Positions 46,303 to 58,393 of a DNA stretch of 64,000 nt are shown here, piece by piece. How positions within the stretch are numbered: position 1 is the stretch's first letter; every line of letters begins with the position of its first letter. The notes below the pieces were generated by a model. It saw only the letters and a list, made by a program, of their open reading frames with translations, was not told the DNA's origin and did not search any database. A program made the position numbers and the translations under genes. This DNA comes from Craterostigma plantagineum (lineage: Eukaryota; Streptophyta; Magnoliopsida; Lamiales; Linderniaceae), in NCBI GenBank assembly GCA_027422505.1, contig JAPQWV010000005.1, forward strand, positions 7,755,501 through 7,819,500, in the 5' to 3' direction.

Positions 46303-46590
46303 TGTTAGATTAATTTATTGTATTCAATTAAATTAGGTGATCTTATTCTTGTAATGGGCTTTCAAGTGCCCAAGTATTATATACTAACTTGTGGTATAAA
46401 TACTAAAAACTCTAACATGTTAGGGTTGTCCTTGTGCGTGATAATTAATAGAAAGAGAATTTTTAGAGAAGGAGCCACCAACTCCTCCTCAAGAATGCAC
46501 GCACACACTCCACGCTAAGTGAATTCTTCCATTTATTTTCGTGGTATAATTGCTTGAAATATGCTTTAGTTGGATATAAACGGACCAACA
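46303..46590 (+). repeat. LTR of a decayed Copia-like element
   Basis: It starts tgttagatta and ends accaaca, with a TATA-like tataaatac near 46395. It is followed after two bases by tggtatgagagcc, one change from the tRNA-Met primer site. No second LTR found. Confidence 0.6.
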
Positions 46591-48832
46591 AGTGGTATGA
46601 GAGCCAAACGCGCTCGGATTTGAGAATATTTTCGAAATTTCATTTTCGGGTGTTCTTCGTGTTCTTCACTAATTTCGAAAATTTTGATTTCGTGTTCTTT
46701 GATCATAATTTACCGGTTTTTCATGTTCTGATCGTTCAAGGCACTGTTCTGTTCAAGAAACTGATCTTCCCGCAATTTGAATGATTCAAAATTTTTGATC
46801 AACTTACCAGTCTCTTTTTCAGTGATTTCAGCGAAACGACGAACAGGCTTCTTTTCGAAGAACAGACAATTCTCGAGCTCTTCACAATCTCAATTTTTCG
46901 AAATCTGCCTTATTTTAATTTAGTTTTGAACTTCTCGATATCTCTCGCGAAATATGTCGAAACTTTGATCTCTCACTTCAAGATCGTTCTCGAAGCCTGC
47001 TCAATTTCATTCCAAATTTCAACTTCTCGAACTCCTCCAGCAAATTATATAGTTTTCGACATCATAGCATTACAAATTAATTTTGAACTAGGACGAACTT
47101 CTCGAGAAACCACACTTCGAAAAGGATCCCAATATCCTGTATTCTCGAAATTTTCTAATCTCAATCTCGAACTTTAAAGTTTTCGTTATTGACCTGGAGA
47201 AATCAATTTTAATTGCCTTCGAGAAATCGCTTAAGGCTTCTTGCGAATAATTTTATTTCCTCTATAAAAGAAGGCCTTCGAAAATCACCCTATTGCCTTT
47301 CGGAAAAGCTTTGAAAATCCCTTCCTCACACATTCGATATTTTTAACCAATCACCATTCTTCACTCCTCATTGATTACATACATGTAAACACGTACACTC
47401 ACATACTAATGATATATATCCATATTTCACATCAAACACATGAATCATCATCCACGTGCCTTCATTAGATCACTCATCATCCTCATTTCATTACTATATC
47501 ACTATAATAGTTACTCATCATAAAAAAAATACAAAAAAAGAAAAAAATTCTCAAATCTACAAAGCACGTCAATGATCATATATCCAACTAGATTAAAATA
47601 AAACAAAAGGGGATGGACTTAAACGCAACGACTTCTACCTCTGTACAGAAGCGAAGTTTCTCTATCGATAAAAAAAGTACTATAAAGGAATTAGAAGCTC
47701 GCTTAGAGAATAACCATCGAATGAGAGTGTCTCCTTGTAAATACTATAAAGGAATTGCAAGCTTTAAGCAATCAAATGAGAGTTGATGATCGTGACAAAG
47801 AAATAGAAAGACTGAAAGTGAAAATTAGTGAGTTAATTACTAGTTTGAAAAAGAGCGAAGACGAGAGACTCACTAAGACTTGTCAATATAACTTCATGTA
47901 TAGCGAGCGTAGCGAGTTATACGTTAAAATTAGGAGTTTAGAGGACATTCTAACAAAAAGAGGGCAAGCGGATCAAAATTCCTCTAAAAACCTAGCGTCA
48001 AACGGGGAAAGTAATTTACATTCTAACAAACCTACTTATTGTTGGGAAATTCCAGAGGTTGCTAATAAAATTTCCAAATTGAATGCAACTTTGGAATCAG
48101 AAAGAGTAGGTTTTCAAGCAGAAAAGCAAAAACTTTTAGAGGAGATATCAAATATCAAAAATTCCCCGCCCTTACCTGTCCCAAATAATCCTTCTATAGA
48201 AATATCATTGTCAAAGCAGGATAAGGGAACTCAAACTGATGCTTTTGTTCCTAAAATTAAAAGAAAGAAAACTTTTACTAATAATTCTAAGTCAACATTG
48301 ACTGAAGCTGAAAAGTTAAGTAAAAGTAAAGCTCTAATAATTGCTAAGGAACAAATAAAAAAATTAAGGAGAAAGGAAAATCGAAATTGTCTTCCAAAAA
48401 TAAAGTTCCAAAAGGTCAAGATTTTTTATCTTCTATCCATGTTAAAAATGAAGCTTATAAAGAAGAAGTTCCAAGCTCAAGCAAGCGAACTTCTCAAGCC
48501 CCAAAAACATCTCATTCTTTAAAGAATGACAGATATGAATTTGCTTACCCATCCAAAAATGTTAATCATTCTAGTAAGCAAAGTTCTAAGAAAAGTCATC
48601 ATTTTGATGTGAATCGTGTGAACACTTCACGTAGGAAGAACATTTCATGTACTAACGATGCCTATAATTATATATGTTCTTATGCCTTCCTGAAATATTA
48701 CATGTTAAGTCTGAGAAACATCTTATGCGACTAGCTTCGGAGAAAATTTTTAAATCTTCTTCGAATAACACGTCCACCTGTGCTGAAATGTCATACCCGT
48801 GTCAAATTAGTCCTAAATGGGTACTTAAAGCT
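46591..48832 (+). mobile_element. internal part of the decayed Copia-like element
   Basis: Begins with the primer-site-like tggtatgagagcc (46593-46605). The leader (46620-47600) lacks frames, and a gag-like coiled-coil frame follows. It is cut off at 48832 by the hAT terminus. No pol is present. Confidence 0.55.
47755..48734 (+). pseudogene. gag-like coiled-coil frame, frameshifted
   Basis: From 47755 the frame reads IERLKVKISELITSLKKSED, RSELYVKIRSLEDIL and later KSKALIIAKEQIKKLRRK, a long Lys/Glu coiled coil. Near 48380 the reading moves to another frame (SSKNKVPKGQDFLSSI, SSKRTSQAPKTSH) that runs to 48734. The gag of some Copia elements has such a coil before its zinc knuckle, but no knuckle is complete here. 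A start codon is not certain; codons before 47755 are open in part. Confidence 0.5.
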
Positions 48833-51800
48833 CAGGGGCGGTCCTATGAAGGGGCTCGGGGGGTCGATCGACCCCCCGGCCGCCGAAAAAAAAAACCAGT
48901 AGTATTATACCTGCAACATAATAAGGCGTCAATGGAATTTTGGCTTTCGATGAAGAAGATAAATAGGGTTGGTGATGATTATTATTTTGTTGGGCTTTGT
49001 AATGGTTGGGCCCCTTTTATAATAAAATAAATTATTGTGACTTGTTTTATCTATTCTATTGGACTTCTCTCGTGGGCCAGAAAATAAAAGTGAGCCCACA
49101 TATTACTCAACAAAAAATTGAAAAAAAAAATAAAACACACATAGAAACGAAAAGAAGAACAAAGACGAAAATCATTGCGCAGGCAAGCAGACGAACACCA
49201 TTAGACTTCAGATTTCATGTTTTTTTATCTTTAATTAGTTTTTAACAATGGAAGAAGGTTTATTTACTCGTTAATCATCATCGATCATTATTTCTTTCAA
49301 AACTTATTTAGGTATCTTAATAAATTTAGACTGTTAGATGTAGGTTTTCATATTTTGTTTCAATTTTGAATATTTATAAAATCATAGTACGATAGTGCAG
49401 GATTGCAAATATGGACAAATGGGTCACTAAAACAAAAAGGAACTCGGAACCGTCTCCGAGAGTCGGCACATCTTTATCAAATGAGGTCAGTCCTATTGAG
49501 AAAAAAAGTGGTAAAAGAGGTCGTGATGTCGAATTATTAGATAGCGATATTATTGGTGATCCTGCATTACGCAAACCAATCAATAGCTATCCCGTTGAAG
49601 TTAGGGACGACTTGAGGAGAAAATATTTGCCGAAAGGTCCTTGTCAACCGATTAGTCATATCTTTCCATCAACTAATTTCAGTGGTTGTGCACGGAAGTT
49701 TCAGAAGTCTTGGTTTGAGAAGTATATTTGGCTAGAATATAGCACATCCAAGGAGGCCACATTTTGCTTTTGGTGTTATTTATTTGCCAATGGACACAAA
49801 CATGGAGATGATGCATTCACCGTAATTGGTTTTAAAAATTGGAAAAGAGCAATGGAAAGGTTTGCTAATCACGAAGGAGGAGTAACTAGCATTCATCATA
49901 ATGCTAGTATTCAATATTTTGGATTCAAAGATCAAAGGCATAACGTGGATTATGTGATGATGAAACAATCAGACGAAATGGGGCTTGCTTATAATAAAAG
50001 GTTAACCGCAGTTGTTGATGGGAGTCGGTGTCTTTTGGGTCAAGGTTTAGCTTTACGTGGACATGATGAATCGCCACAATCAATGCATCAAGGCAATTTT
50101 CTTGAACTTATGAGATGGTATTGTGCTCACAATGAAGATGTCAACAAGGTAATGAATATAAATGCCCCGGCGAATAATCAGTTGACGTCGCCGAAAATTC
50201 AAAAGCAAATTATCAGTGCTTGTGCAACAGAGGTGAGAAAGGACATTCTTAAGGAAGTCGGCGATAAATTCTTCTCTTTTAGTAGATGAGACTCGAGATT
50301 GCTCGGTGAAAGAGCAAATGGCTATTGTTTTGAGATTTGTGAATGATAATGGTGAAGTGCTTGAACGGTTTCTTGGTGTTATTCACGTTAGTGACACATC
50401 AGCAAAAGCTCTAAAATCGCTTATTTTGAGAGAGAATAAGCACGCGCACTATATTCATTGTTTTGCGCACCAGCTTCAGTTAGTCGTTGTTGCTACTTCG
50501 ACGAATCATATAATGGCCAATAGTTTTTTTGAGTATCTTTCTATGATTGTGAACGTTGTTAGTGCGTCATGTAAAAGAAAGGACTCTCTACGACAGAAGC
50601 AACATGATAGTATGGTGGAACGCATTGAATGTGGTGAAGTTATAACGGGGAAGGGACAAAATCAAGAAACAAGCTTGACTAGAGCTGGTGATACTCGTTG
50701 GGGTTCTCACTTTAAAACTATCATTCGATTATTTCACATGTGGAACCCGATCAAATGTGTGCTTGTATCTGTGGCAGAAGATGGTTGTGATAAGAAAAGT
50801 CGATTTAGTGCTGCAAGTTTGAATTTGTGTTTGTTGGTCGTCTGATGGAGCATATTTTAGGAATGACAAATACGTTGTCACAAGTTCTACAACAAAAGAC
50901 TCAGAACATAAGCACTGTTATTGTATTAGTTCAGACGTTGAAAGACGACTTGAATAGATTTAGAAATGATGGTTGGGATGGTTTGTTGTTAGAAGTGACC
51001 AAATTTTGTTTAGCAAATGAGATTAGTGTGTCGAACATGGATGATTGCATTACGGGGCGTATTCGAAAGACTCTCGATGGGCAACAAAAGACATACTTTC
51101 ATTATTATAAGATCGACATTTTTGTGCAGGTATTTGTTCATTTTATTTAATATGAATTATATTCAAATATTTGCCAAATTAATTTTTTTTAATAACAGGT
51201 AATTGATCTTATTTCTCAAGAAATGAACAACAGGTTCACAGAAACCAACTCGAAGTTGCTTATGTGTATAGCTTGTCTTGATCCTAGAAATGCATTTAGT
51301 GGTTTTGATCCGAGCATCTGGTTCGCCTTGCCGAATTATATTCAGAAGACATTTCCGCTGCTGATATTTCAGAACTGAAGTATCAACTACAGACGTACAT
51401 TGCCTACATGAGAATGAATCCGGCTTTCTCTGAACTCAAAGACATTGGAGATCTTTCAAAGAAAATGGTAGAGATGGGTTGTCATTCTGGTTTTCCTTTG
51501 GTATATCGACTTATTAAGTTGGCATTGGTGTTACCTGTCGCAACGTCAACTGTTGAAAGATATTTCTCTGCTTTGAAGATAATCAAGACAGATTTGCGCA
51601 ACAAGATGGGAGACGACTTTCTGTCGGATTGGTTAATTTGTTATATAGAGAAAGAGACGTTTCTCAAAGTTGAAACCGAAGCAATTTTGCAAGAATTTCA
51701 GAAGATGCGGTCTCGTAGAATGCAATTACCACCAAAGAAACATTCTCCTATTGCTAGTGTTTCGGTCAACAAAATTGATTCTTATGTTTTAAAGCATTGT

Positions 51801-51904
51801 CATTGTCCTTGTACCGATGAATTTGACATATTATATATTTAACTTTTTTGGATGAACAATTATAACGTAGCCCCCCCGGCCCTGAAATCCTGGGTCCGCC
51901 TCTG
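48833..51904 (+). mobile_element. hAT transposon with broken transposase
   Basis: The ends caggggcggtccta and, inverted, cagaggcggaccca are hAT-type inverted repeats. A G/C palindrome (gggggtcgatcgaccccc) lies at 48859-48881. The 8-bp flanks ttaaagct and gctccgcc do not match. The left flank is Copia gag and the right flank is MATE exon, so a deletion or rearrangement followed insertion. Confidence 0.8.
49411..51842 (+). pseudogene. hAT transposase (TTF-type zinc finger / DUF4371)
   Basis: ATG 49411 opens a charged N-terminus, then the TTF-type zinc finger (KFQKSWFEKYIWLEYSTSKE, ATFCFWCYLF) and DUF4371 (GLALRGHDES, GNFLELMRWY). The frame breaks near 50280 and resumes as VDETRDCSVKEQMAIVLRFV. 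A block expected before LILRENKHAHYIHCFAHQLQ is missing, consistent with a small in-frame deletion. A further shift is at about 50840, then an intron (about 51130-51199), a shift near 51320, and the C-terminal dimerisation domain (LPVATSTVERYFSALKIIKT) to 51842. It would cut and join the element's ends; this copy cannot encode an intact enzyme. Confidence 0.88.
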
Positions 51905-53002
51905 GCTCCGCCGACGACCTCCACCTCCGCCTCACCGGAGACGACGGCGGCTACCTCCCGGCGAGGGGCCTCAAGCCATGGTGGAAAATCTTCTGCATAG
52001 AATCAGCGAAGCTGTGGGGAATCGGCGGCCCAATAGCCTTTCAAATCATGTGGCAGTTCACCACAAACTCCATCTCCATGATATTCGTCGGCCGCATTGG
52101 CGACATCGAGCTCTCTGCCTTCTCCATCGCCGTCCATGTCGTCGGAACTTTCTTCTTCGGTTTCCTGGTAAGTTCTAACACTTCAGTCCTATGTTGTAAT
52201 TAACGTCCCTACGAAGATGAATCTCTCTACTAATTAACTCTCTGTTTGCATGTATTAGCTGGGAATGGGAAGTGCCCTAGAGACTCTTTGCGGCCAAGCC
52301 TTCGGCGCCTGCCATGTACACATGCTCGGTGTGTACATGCAGCGATCAATGATCATACTATATTCGCCACCTGCCTCCTCCTCCTACCCTTGTACTTCGC
52401 CGCCGCCCCAATACTCAAACTCCTCGGCCAGCCTTACGAAGTAGCCAAACTCGCCGGAGAATACTCTCTGCTCTTAATCCCACAGCTCTTCTCCCTCGAC
52501 GTGGCTTTCCCAACTCAAAAATTCCTTCAGTCCCAAAGCAAAGTCGTCGTAGCAGCCATGGCCCTCGCCATACAGGCGTTGGCCTGCTATGTCGCCGTGA
52601 ACTTGCTTGGCTGGGGAGCCGTCCCCGACGAGCTGGTTTTCTTGCGTGGCGCAGTTCTCTTACATCGTGGGATGGTGTAAGGAAGGATGGAGAGGGTTTT
52701 CTTGGCTGGCGTTTAGGGAGATTTGGGCTTTCGTGAGGCTTTCGCTGGCTTCTGCTGTGATGATTTGCCTTGAGGTTTGGTATATGATGAGCATTGTCGT
52801 CTTTGCTGGGAGACTCAAGAATGTTGTCACTGCAGTTGGGCCTCTGTCCATATGGTAATGAATTTGTAATGATTTTATTATATGCCTTGTTATTTGTTCT
52901 CAGCTTTCTTTGTTTATGTTTCTTTCTGTTGCCGTCCTATTGCAGCATGAATCTTGATGGATTGGAGACTATGTTCTTCGTCGGAGTCAACGTTGCTTTG
53001 AG

Positions 53003-53647
53003 GTAAGTGTCGATTATACAATATATAATAGGGTATTAATTGTTTTTAACTGCAATACTGGGGGTGTAAGGCATGATAATGGAGAACTAATTTAAGGGAT
53101 AATGTTATACGGGCAATAACCAATTGGGGTACATTATATATGTTGGAACCTAACCAAATTCTAGGATTTCGGCAATCTAAGTTACGTCAAATTTTAGAGG
53201 TAGCATTGTACGAGAGAGTAACTTTCAAAATTAAGCAAATTTGAGTGTAAATTAAGGATTCCAACATGTTATGTTCATAAAATTGAATAATTTCGAAAGT
53301 TATTGCCCATATTGCCAACCCTTATATTCTCTGTTCCTATAATGCTACACTGCCTAAAGTACAACACCGAGAAAATAATTAACTCAAAAAATTTAATGAT
53401 ACACTTCCTTTTTTAGCTAAGTATCAATCATCACGACCACCCATTAAATAAAATTCCGCATCTAAGATTAGATTTGAAGGATCAGTCTAGACGTAAGCGT
53501 GCACTTTTGAAATATAATAATATAATTTTAAAATATGAGACACTATCCCTCGAACTTAAGCTTTTAAGTGAACTGGTCATCCGAGAGGAAGGAAGGTCAT
53601 ACTGTCCTAAAAAAAATTGTTGTCTCAATTCGATTTTTTTGTTACAG
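53003..53647 (+). other. MATE intron 3
   Basis: Begins gtaagt and ends gttacag. Contains diverged repeat sequence (aaattaagcaaattt words shared with about 24890 and 59150), no gene. Confidence 0.5.
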
Positions 53648-53929
53648 CATTAGGGTTTCGAACGAGCTCGGGCTCGGGCATGCGAGGACCGCAAAGTACT
53701 CTGTCTACGTCGCGGTGTTACAGTCCCTTTTCCTCGGGATTTTATTCATGGTCGTCATCCTCGCAACGAGGAACCATTTCTCGACAATCTTCAGACACAG
53801 TGAGAGCCTAAGGAAGGAAGTGGCTCACCTGTCGAGCCTCCTCGGAGTTACGATGCTTCTAAATAGCGTCCAACCAGTCGTATCAGGTAATAAATAGATT
53901 CCATATCATAGTGAACAAAATTAACTTTA

Positions 53930-56157
53930 GGGGTGCGTTTGGTATGTGATCGCGAGCGTGTACGTTACTATATTAAATAATGGTTCGTGCAAGTACGTCA
54001 AGTAATAATTAAAACGAATATGTTATAACTAACACCACGCGCGATAGGCAGTGTACCTATCGTTTGTAAAATAGCTATAGCGAATATCCGAGTATCGAAC
54101 ACGAGGAATAAATTGAGTACTAGTAATAACCTATCATTTGATATTTAGCCTAAATATTTCTTGTATTTTATGAATTAAATTCCAACAGCCTAACCTAACA
54201 CAACCAAAAGCTTGAATGCAACTTAAATATTTAAAATATAACTTTTATATAAAATAAATGTGCTCGGAATTTCGAATCCCGCTAGGTATCATTGACGAGA
54301 TCGTAAATTATCGTTAACACAAAAATAATGACTAAGTCGCGGTAATTCCTACTCACGTCCGAATTTGCTGTCGCCCTAGACGGTTGTGAGAATATATATT
54401 AATTTACCTAAAGCGGGGATCGATTATTTGCTGTCGCCCTATAATCGAACTCCTATCATTTTATGAAAGGTCTAATCGTTTTTCTAGCTGTCGCCCTAAA
54501 ACGATATTACCACGAAATCACATCAACACATAGACATATCGAAGTGATATTCAAATCAACACATAGACATATTAATTTGAAAAACAATATCATAAATGAT
54601 AAATAGCCAATATTGCATGTTCACGAGTACTTTACGTTCAATAACTCTACCTAGCGTTCATCTCATCCAAAGCACATAGAACAATTGGCTACTCATACTT
54701 ACGACGGAAACAAGAGAAGACGAGAATATCAAAGACGAAAACATAATTTCTTCCCTGATATTTAGCTCCGATAACGTCGCGCTCCGTCAATGCCTTCCGT
54801 CGCAAATAGATTCTGCCCTCACGTCTCTTCTCAGCCCGTGTACGCACCGCTGCCCTCCACTGTGCGTGTGCGCTGCGTGAGCTTCAGTTGCCCGCTGCCC
54901 TACGTGCGTACATCATTGAGTGATTTCGTCGAGCGGGTGGTGAGCGTCCGAAGATGGCTGCCGTTTCAATTCCCTCTGCTGCCCCTCGGCACGAGCAGCC
55001 CCCCGGAGCAGCGTTTTCTCCTCAGCGGTGGAGCAGGGCCGGATTTTGGGGTGTGCAACCTGGCCTACTGCACAGGGCCACCCATCCGGCCCAACATAAA
55101 TAGGGCCACCAAAAAATAAATTTATTAGACAGGCCTACCATTTTGACACTGAAATAATTAAAAGTAAGAATATATTTTGGGTTGGTCTGACATGAGGTAA
55201 GGTAAGATCAGTCCAGCTGTTCTCGATTCCGTGAATTTCTAATATACATACAAATATAAATATTTTTTAATAGGCTAAAAAAAAGGCTAAATTTTTATGG
55301 ACCAGGGCCACGTAGGGTCCAAGGCCCTCAAAGGCACGGGGCCACCAAATATAAAAAACCGGCCCTGCGGTGGAGTGTTCGATGGGTTCTTTGAGAGCTG
55401 CGTGCTTTTTAGATCGGTCCTTGAGAGGTGTATGCTTCAGCTCTTTTTGGGCAGTGTGTTTGTGTAGGTGAGGTGGATGCTTGAGAGGTGCTTGCTTGAG
55501 GTGGGTGCTTGAGAGGCTTGATGTTCAACGTTTTGACATGGGCGGTGGTTGAGGTGCTTGGTGTGTGTTGAACAGAGAGGTCGATCAGAGATGATGTAGA
55601 ATGATCCTCAAGTGCTCGATCCTTCTCCCCCTTTTACAGATGATGAAAATACAGATATAATCTTCAAATGGCAACTCAAAGGCTGATGTGGGAGATATTC
55701 TTCCTTGAGCCGTGAGCTTCTTGGAGGCGCAAGATTTTCTTCGATCTCTTCTTTGCTAATCTCCATCTATGTGTGCTTGTGGGGCTTGCAGCTCAATGTT
55801 GTCGTTGATATCTCTCTCCCTATTTTATTATCATCATGGACTTGGGCTGGGCTATTAGATTTGGGCTGATTTAATTCTTCGGCCCAATTGGTTTGGGTCG
55901 ATATTTGGTTCAATGATTCCTCAAATTTATTTCAAGCCCGAATATTTTCGGGTGTAGTTTTTTTGGGAATATCTGTCAAAAGTTAAATATAAACATATAA
56001 GAATAATATTCGAAGAAGTTTATATTAATATCAACCGATAAAATATAAATATAAATTCCATTTATCAGTATGCGGAATCCAATGCAAAACAGTAAAGGAA
56101 ATGTAAATGATACGCATCGGATTATTGTACGTTACGCCGTCGTATACCAAACGCACC
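53930..56157. mobile_element. large MITE-like/compound insertion in MATE intron 4
   Basis: The ends ggggtgcgtttggtat and, inverted, ggtgcgtttggtatac are a clear inverted repeat of the PIF/Harbinger style, with TTA/TAA-like flanks. Inside are repeated ctgtcgcccta words (54370, 54432, 54488), GC-rich low-complexity sequence (54790-55640) and the hAT MITE at 55034. No transposase frame was found, and more nested insertions are likely. Confidence 0.5.
55034..55367. mobile_element. hAT MITE, 334 bp
   Basis: The ends cagggccggattttgg and, inverted, cagggccggttttttat are flanked by a perfect 8-bp duplication cggtggag (55026-55033, 55368-55375). Confidence 0.85.
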
Positions 56158-56711
56158 TAAGGAAAAAAGAACGAAGCTTGAAGTCGTTTGCTTTTTATTG
56201 CATATTTAGGGGTCGCCATTGGAGGTGGATGGCAAGCATTTGTGGCTTACATCAACATAGGAAGTTATTACATCTTCGGAATGCCCTTAGGATATGTTCT
56301 TGGCTATGTGGCTGACTTTGGAGTCATCGTAAGTGAATGTTAGCTCTTAGAAAAAATTTAAAACTGCAATTTTGTTTCATAGTTGATTAATGTTTATAGG
56401 GGATTTGGGGAGGTATGATCGCTGGAGCAGCTTCATTGTTGTTGCTTATAGTGCTTTACAGAACTAATTGGATTGGACTAAAGAGGTTAGCTGGCTAGCG
56501 ATGATTGAAGTTGATAATGTTTTAATTTGTTTTAGATTGGCGTGTAAGAATTCAAATCATTCATTATTTGAGAGAAAATTTGCAGGTTGAGCAAACGTCG
56601 GAGAGGATGAAGAAGTGGGGAGGACAAAGAGGATTGGAAAATGAGAAGATTTCAAACTATAATGGGATATCTAAAAACCCTTATAATAATAACAATCACA
56701 TTCTGCCATGA

Positions 56712-57705
56712 GGATGATTTTCGTCAATTTTATTTTTTATTTTTGGCTTTTAGTTTCGTTGACTATCTGATGAGGATTGAGGTTTGATCCGTTCTTCACG
56801 TTCCAAGTATTGGCCTTGTTGCTTTTCGTTATCAAATTTTAAATTTTTAATTTCCAAATCATCTTTTGCCTCGTCGCTTGATCATAGATGATTTTCCATA
56901 CTATGCATCACTCAAGTTGTTTCTTTCTTGTTTTCACCTTTTCCTCGTATATCATAATGTTTTGTGGGTTAGATACACACAAAAACTATTTCGTATACGT
57001 CATTTTAAATATCATGTTTATATATTTGGGAGTGAGATTTTTTGTCTGATTTTTTTGTTCCACAATACGAATATTTGACAAGTATCAAATCTAAGGGTTC
57101 AGAATTTTTTGTTTTATTTTTCTTTCTTTTTTTATAATTTTCTAATTACATTTATACCAAATCCTAAAATCATTTTTCATTAGATTTGTATGATATAATC
57201 AAATACGCATATCTAATTTATTTTTTGTTTCGTTACGACCACGTTATATTCATATCTTATATTTTGCGATATTCATAAATACCATTTTATTTTGTATATT
57301 ATATAAACTGGGATATAGTTGTCGGATAGAGGTCCATATATTTGTATCTATTGCCTGCCTACAATATCTTTTCTATTTTAATAAGCGTAAGGGGTTAGTA
57401 TAAACGGTCATTTGGCCTGTCAATTTAACAAAAAATTAAACAAATAATAATTAAAAAGCATCCACTACTTTTAATTACTATTTTTAGTTAATTTCTATTT
57501 TTAACTAAATTATTTATATCTTTAACTTTTTATAATTTATATACATACATAATTAAATTTAAGTTATAATTTCTATTATGTATTATAAATTAAATAAATT
57601 ATTATATATATTTATATATTATTGCACATGCATTGAACGTGCAAATAGTACTGGTTACGCTTATTTCTCATCCCAATTTCTAGGTTTAATGTAAGGTGAA
57701 TCTAT
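56712..57705. other. intergenic DNA with AT-rich repeat copy (57060-57335)
   Basis: The repeat at 57060-57335 is related to 31190-31535. The rest is AT-rich with no coding frame. Confidence 0.45.
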
Positions 57706-58110
57706 AGAAAAATACCTAATTGAATAAAAAATTTGCAAGTCAGTACCCATGTCAGAAATTTTTTAGATAAGTACCCGTTCGACTGTGCGTACCATTTTCC
57801 CGATCTTGACGTACCATTTTATATGTGTATTGCGTCCCACATTACGCATCTATATGGTACCCACATATGGTACCTATATAGGTTCCACGGTACCTTGCGT
57901 CAAGCTATATGGTGGATTTTTTAGCTATATTACGTACCACAATACGTTTCCCTATGGTACCTAAATGTGTGATATGATGTACCTTGCGGCGGGCAGGTAC
58001 CAATGTGCAAAAAATTTATTCCGACAGGTACCTGCATATAAAAAAATACTGACAGGGTACTGATTTGCTAATTTTTTATATTAATGGGTATTTTTATGTA
58101 AAATCCCCTT
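57706..58110. mobile_element. GGTACCATATG-rich short element, copy 2 (inverted)
   Basis: Matches 35592-35995 in reverse: tatggtacc and ggtaccttgcg words in the middle, aatgggtatttttatgtaaa at the right end, and aatttgcaagtcagtacc near the left end. Confidence 0.6.
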
Positions 58111-58305
58111 AACGTAATTATAACCGATACACTTCTGCTTTCCTTTTTCTTTTCTTTTATTAAATTATTCTTAATTCATTTTCCTTCTACGTTGAATGAA
58201 AAGGCATCCTCAAGTATTAGCTGTATGTCAAGCAACATTGGTCGATTTCAATTAATTCTAAGGGAAGCAATTGAAAATTTGAAGCTATATCTTCCATCGA
58301 CCAAC

Positions 58306-58313
58306 TATAAATA
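58306..58313 (+). promoter_or_regulatory. TATA box of the UPF0496 gene
   Basis: tataaata, 81 bp before the start codon, a suitable distance for a short leader. Confidence 0.5.
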
Positions 58314-58393
58314 CTCTTGTCTTTCGTATTATTTCTACTTTTTCCATTACATACATTTGCTTTGCATCTATCCCTAAAAAAAAAAAATCAACA

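Larger units (their letters stand above)
51905..56711 (+). pseudogene. MATE/DETOXIFICATION transporter, 5'-truncated and frameshifted
   Basis: Exons: 51905-52167, 52259-52854, 52948-53002, 53648-53886, 56210-56328, 56400-56485 and 56586 onward. The family is a proton-coupled efflux carrier with 12 membrane helices in tonoplast or plasma membrane. Visible: [131 protein letters not shown] and ERMKKWGGQ, placing it in the TT12-like subgroup. The exon starts at the hAT end without a start codon, so the N-terminus and promoter are lost. Frame shifts are seen near 52360, near 52625 (with a few residues missing) and near 56475, before a tail that would end at 56711. Confidence 0.88.

Noticed and set aside
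51852..52178. 108-codon Arg/Pro/His-rich frame at the MATE start
   Set aside because: It is the wrong frame of MATE exon 1; the correct frame gives LPARGLKPWWKIF and the following family motifs.
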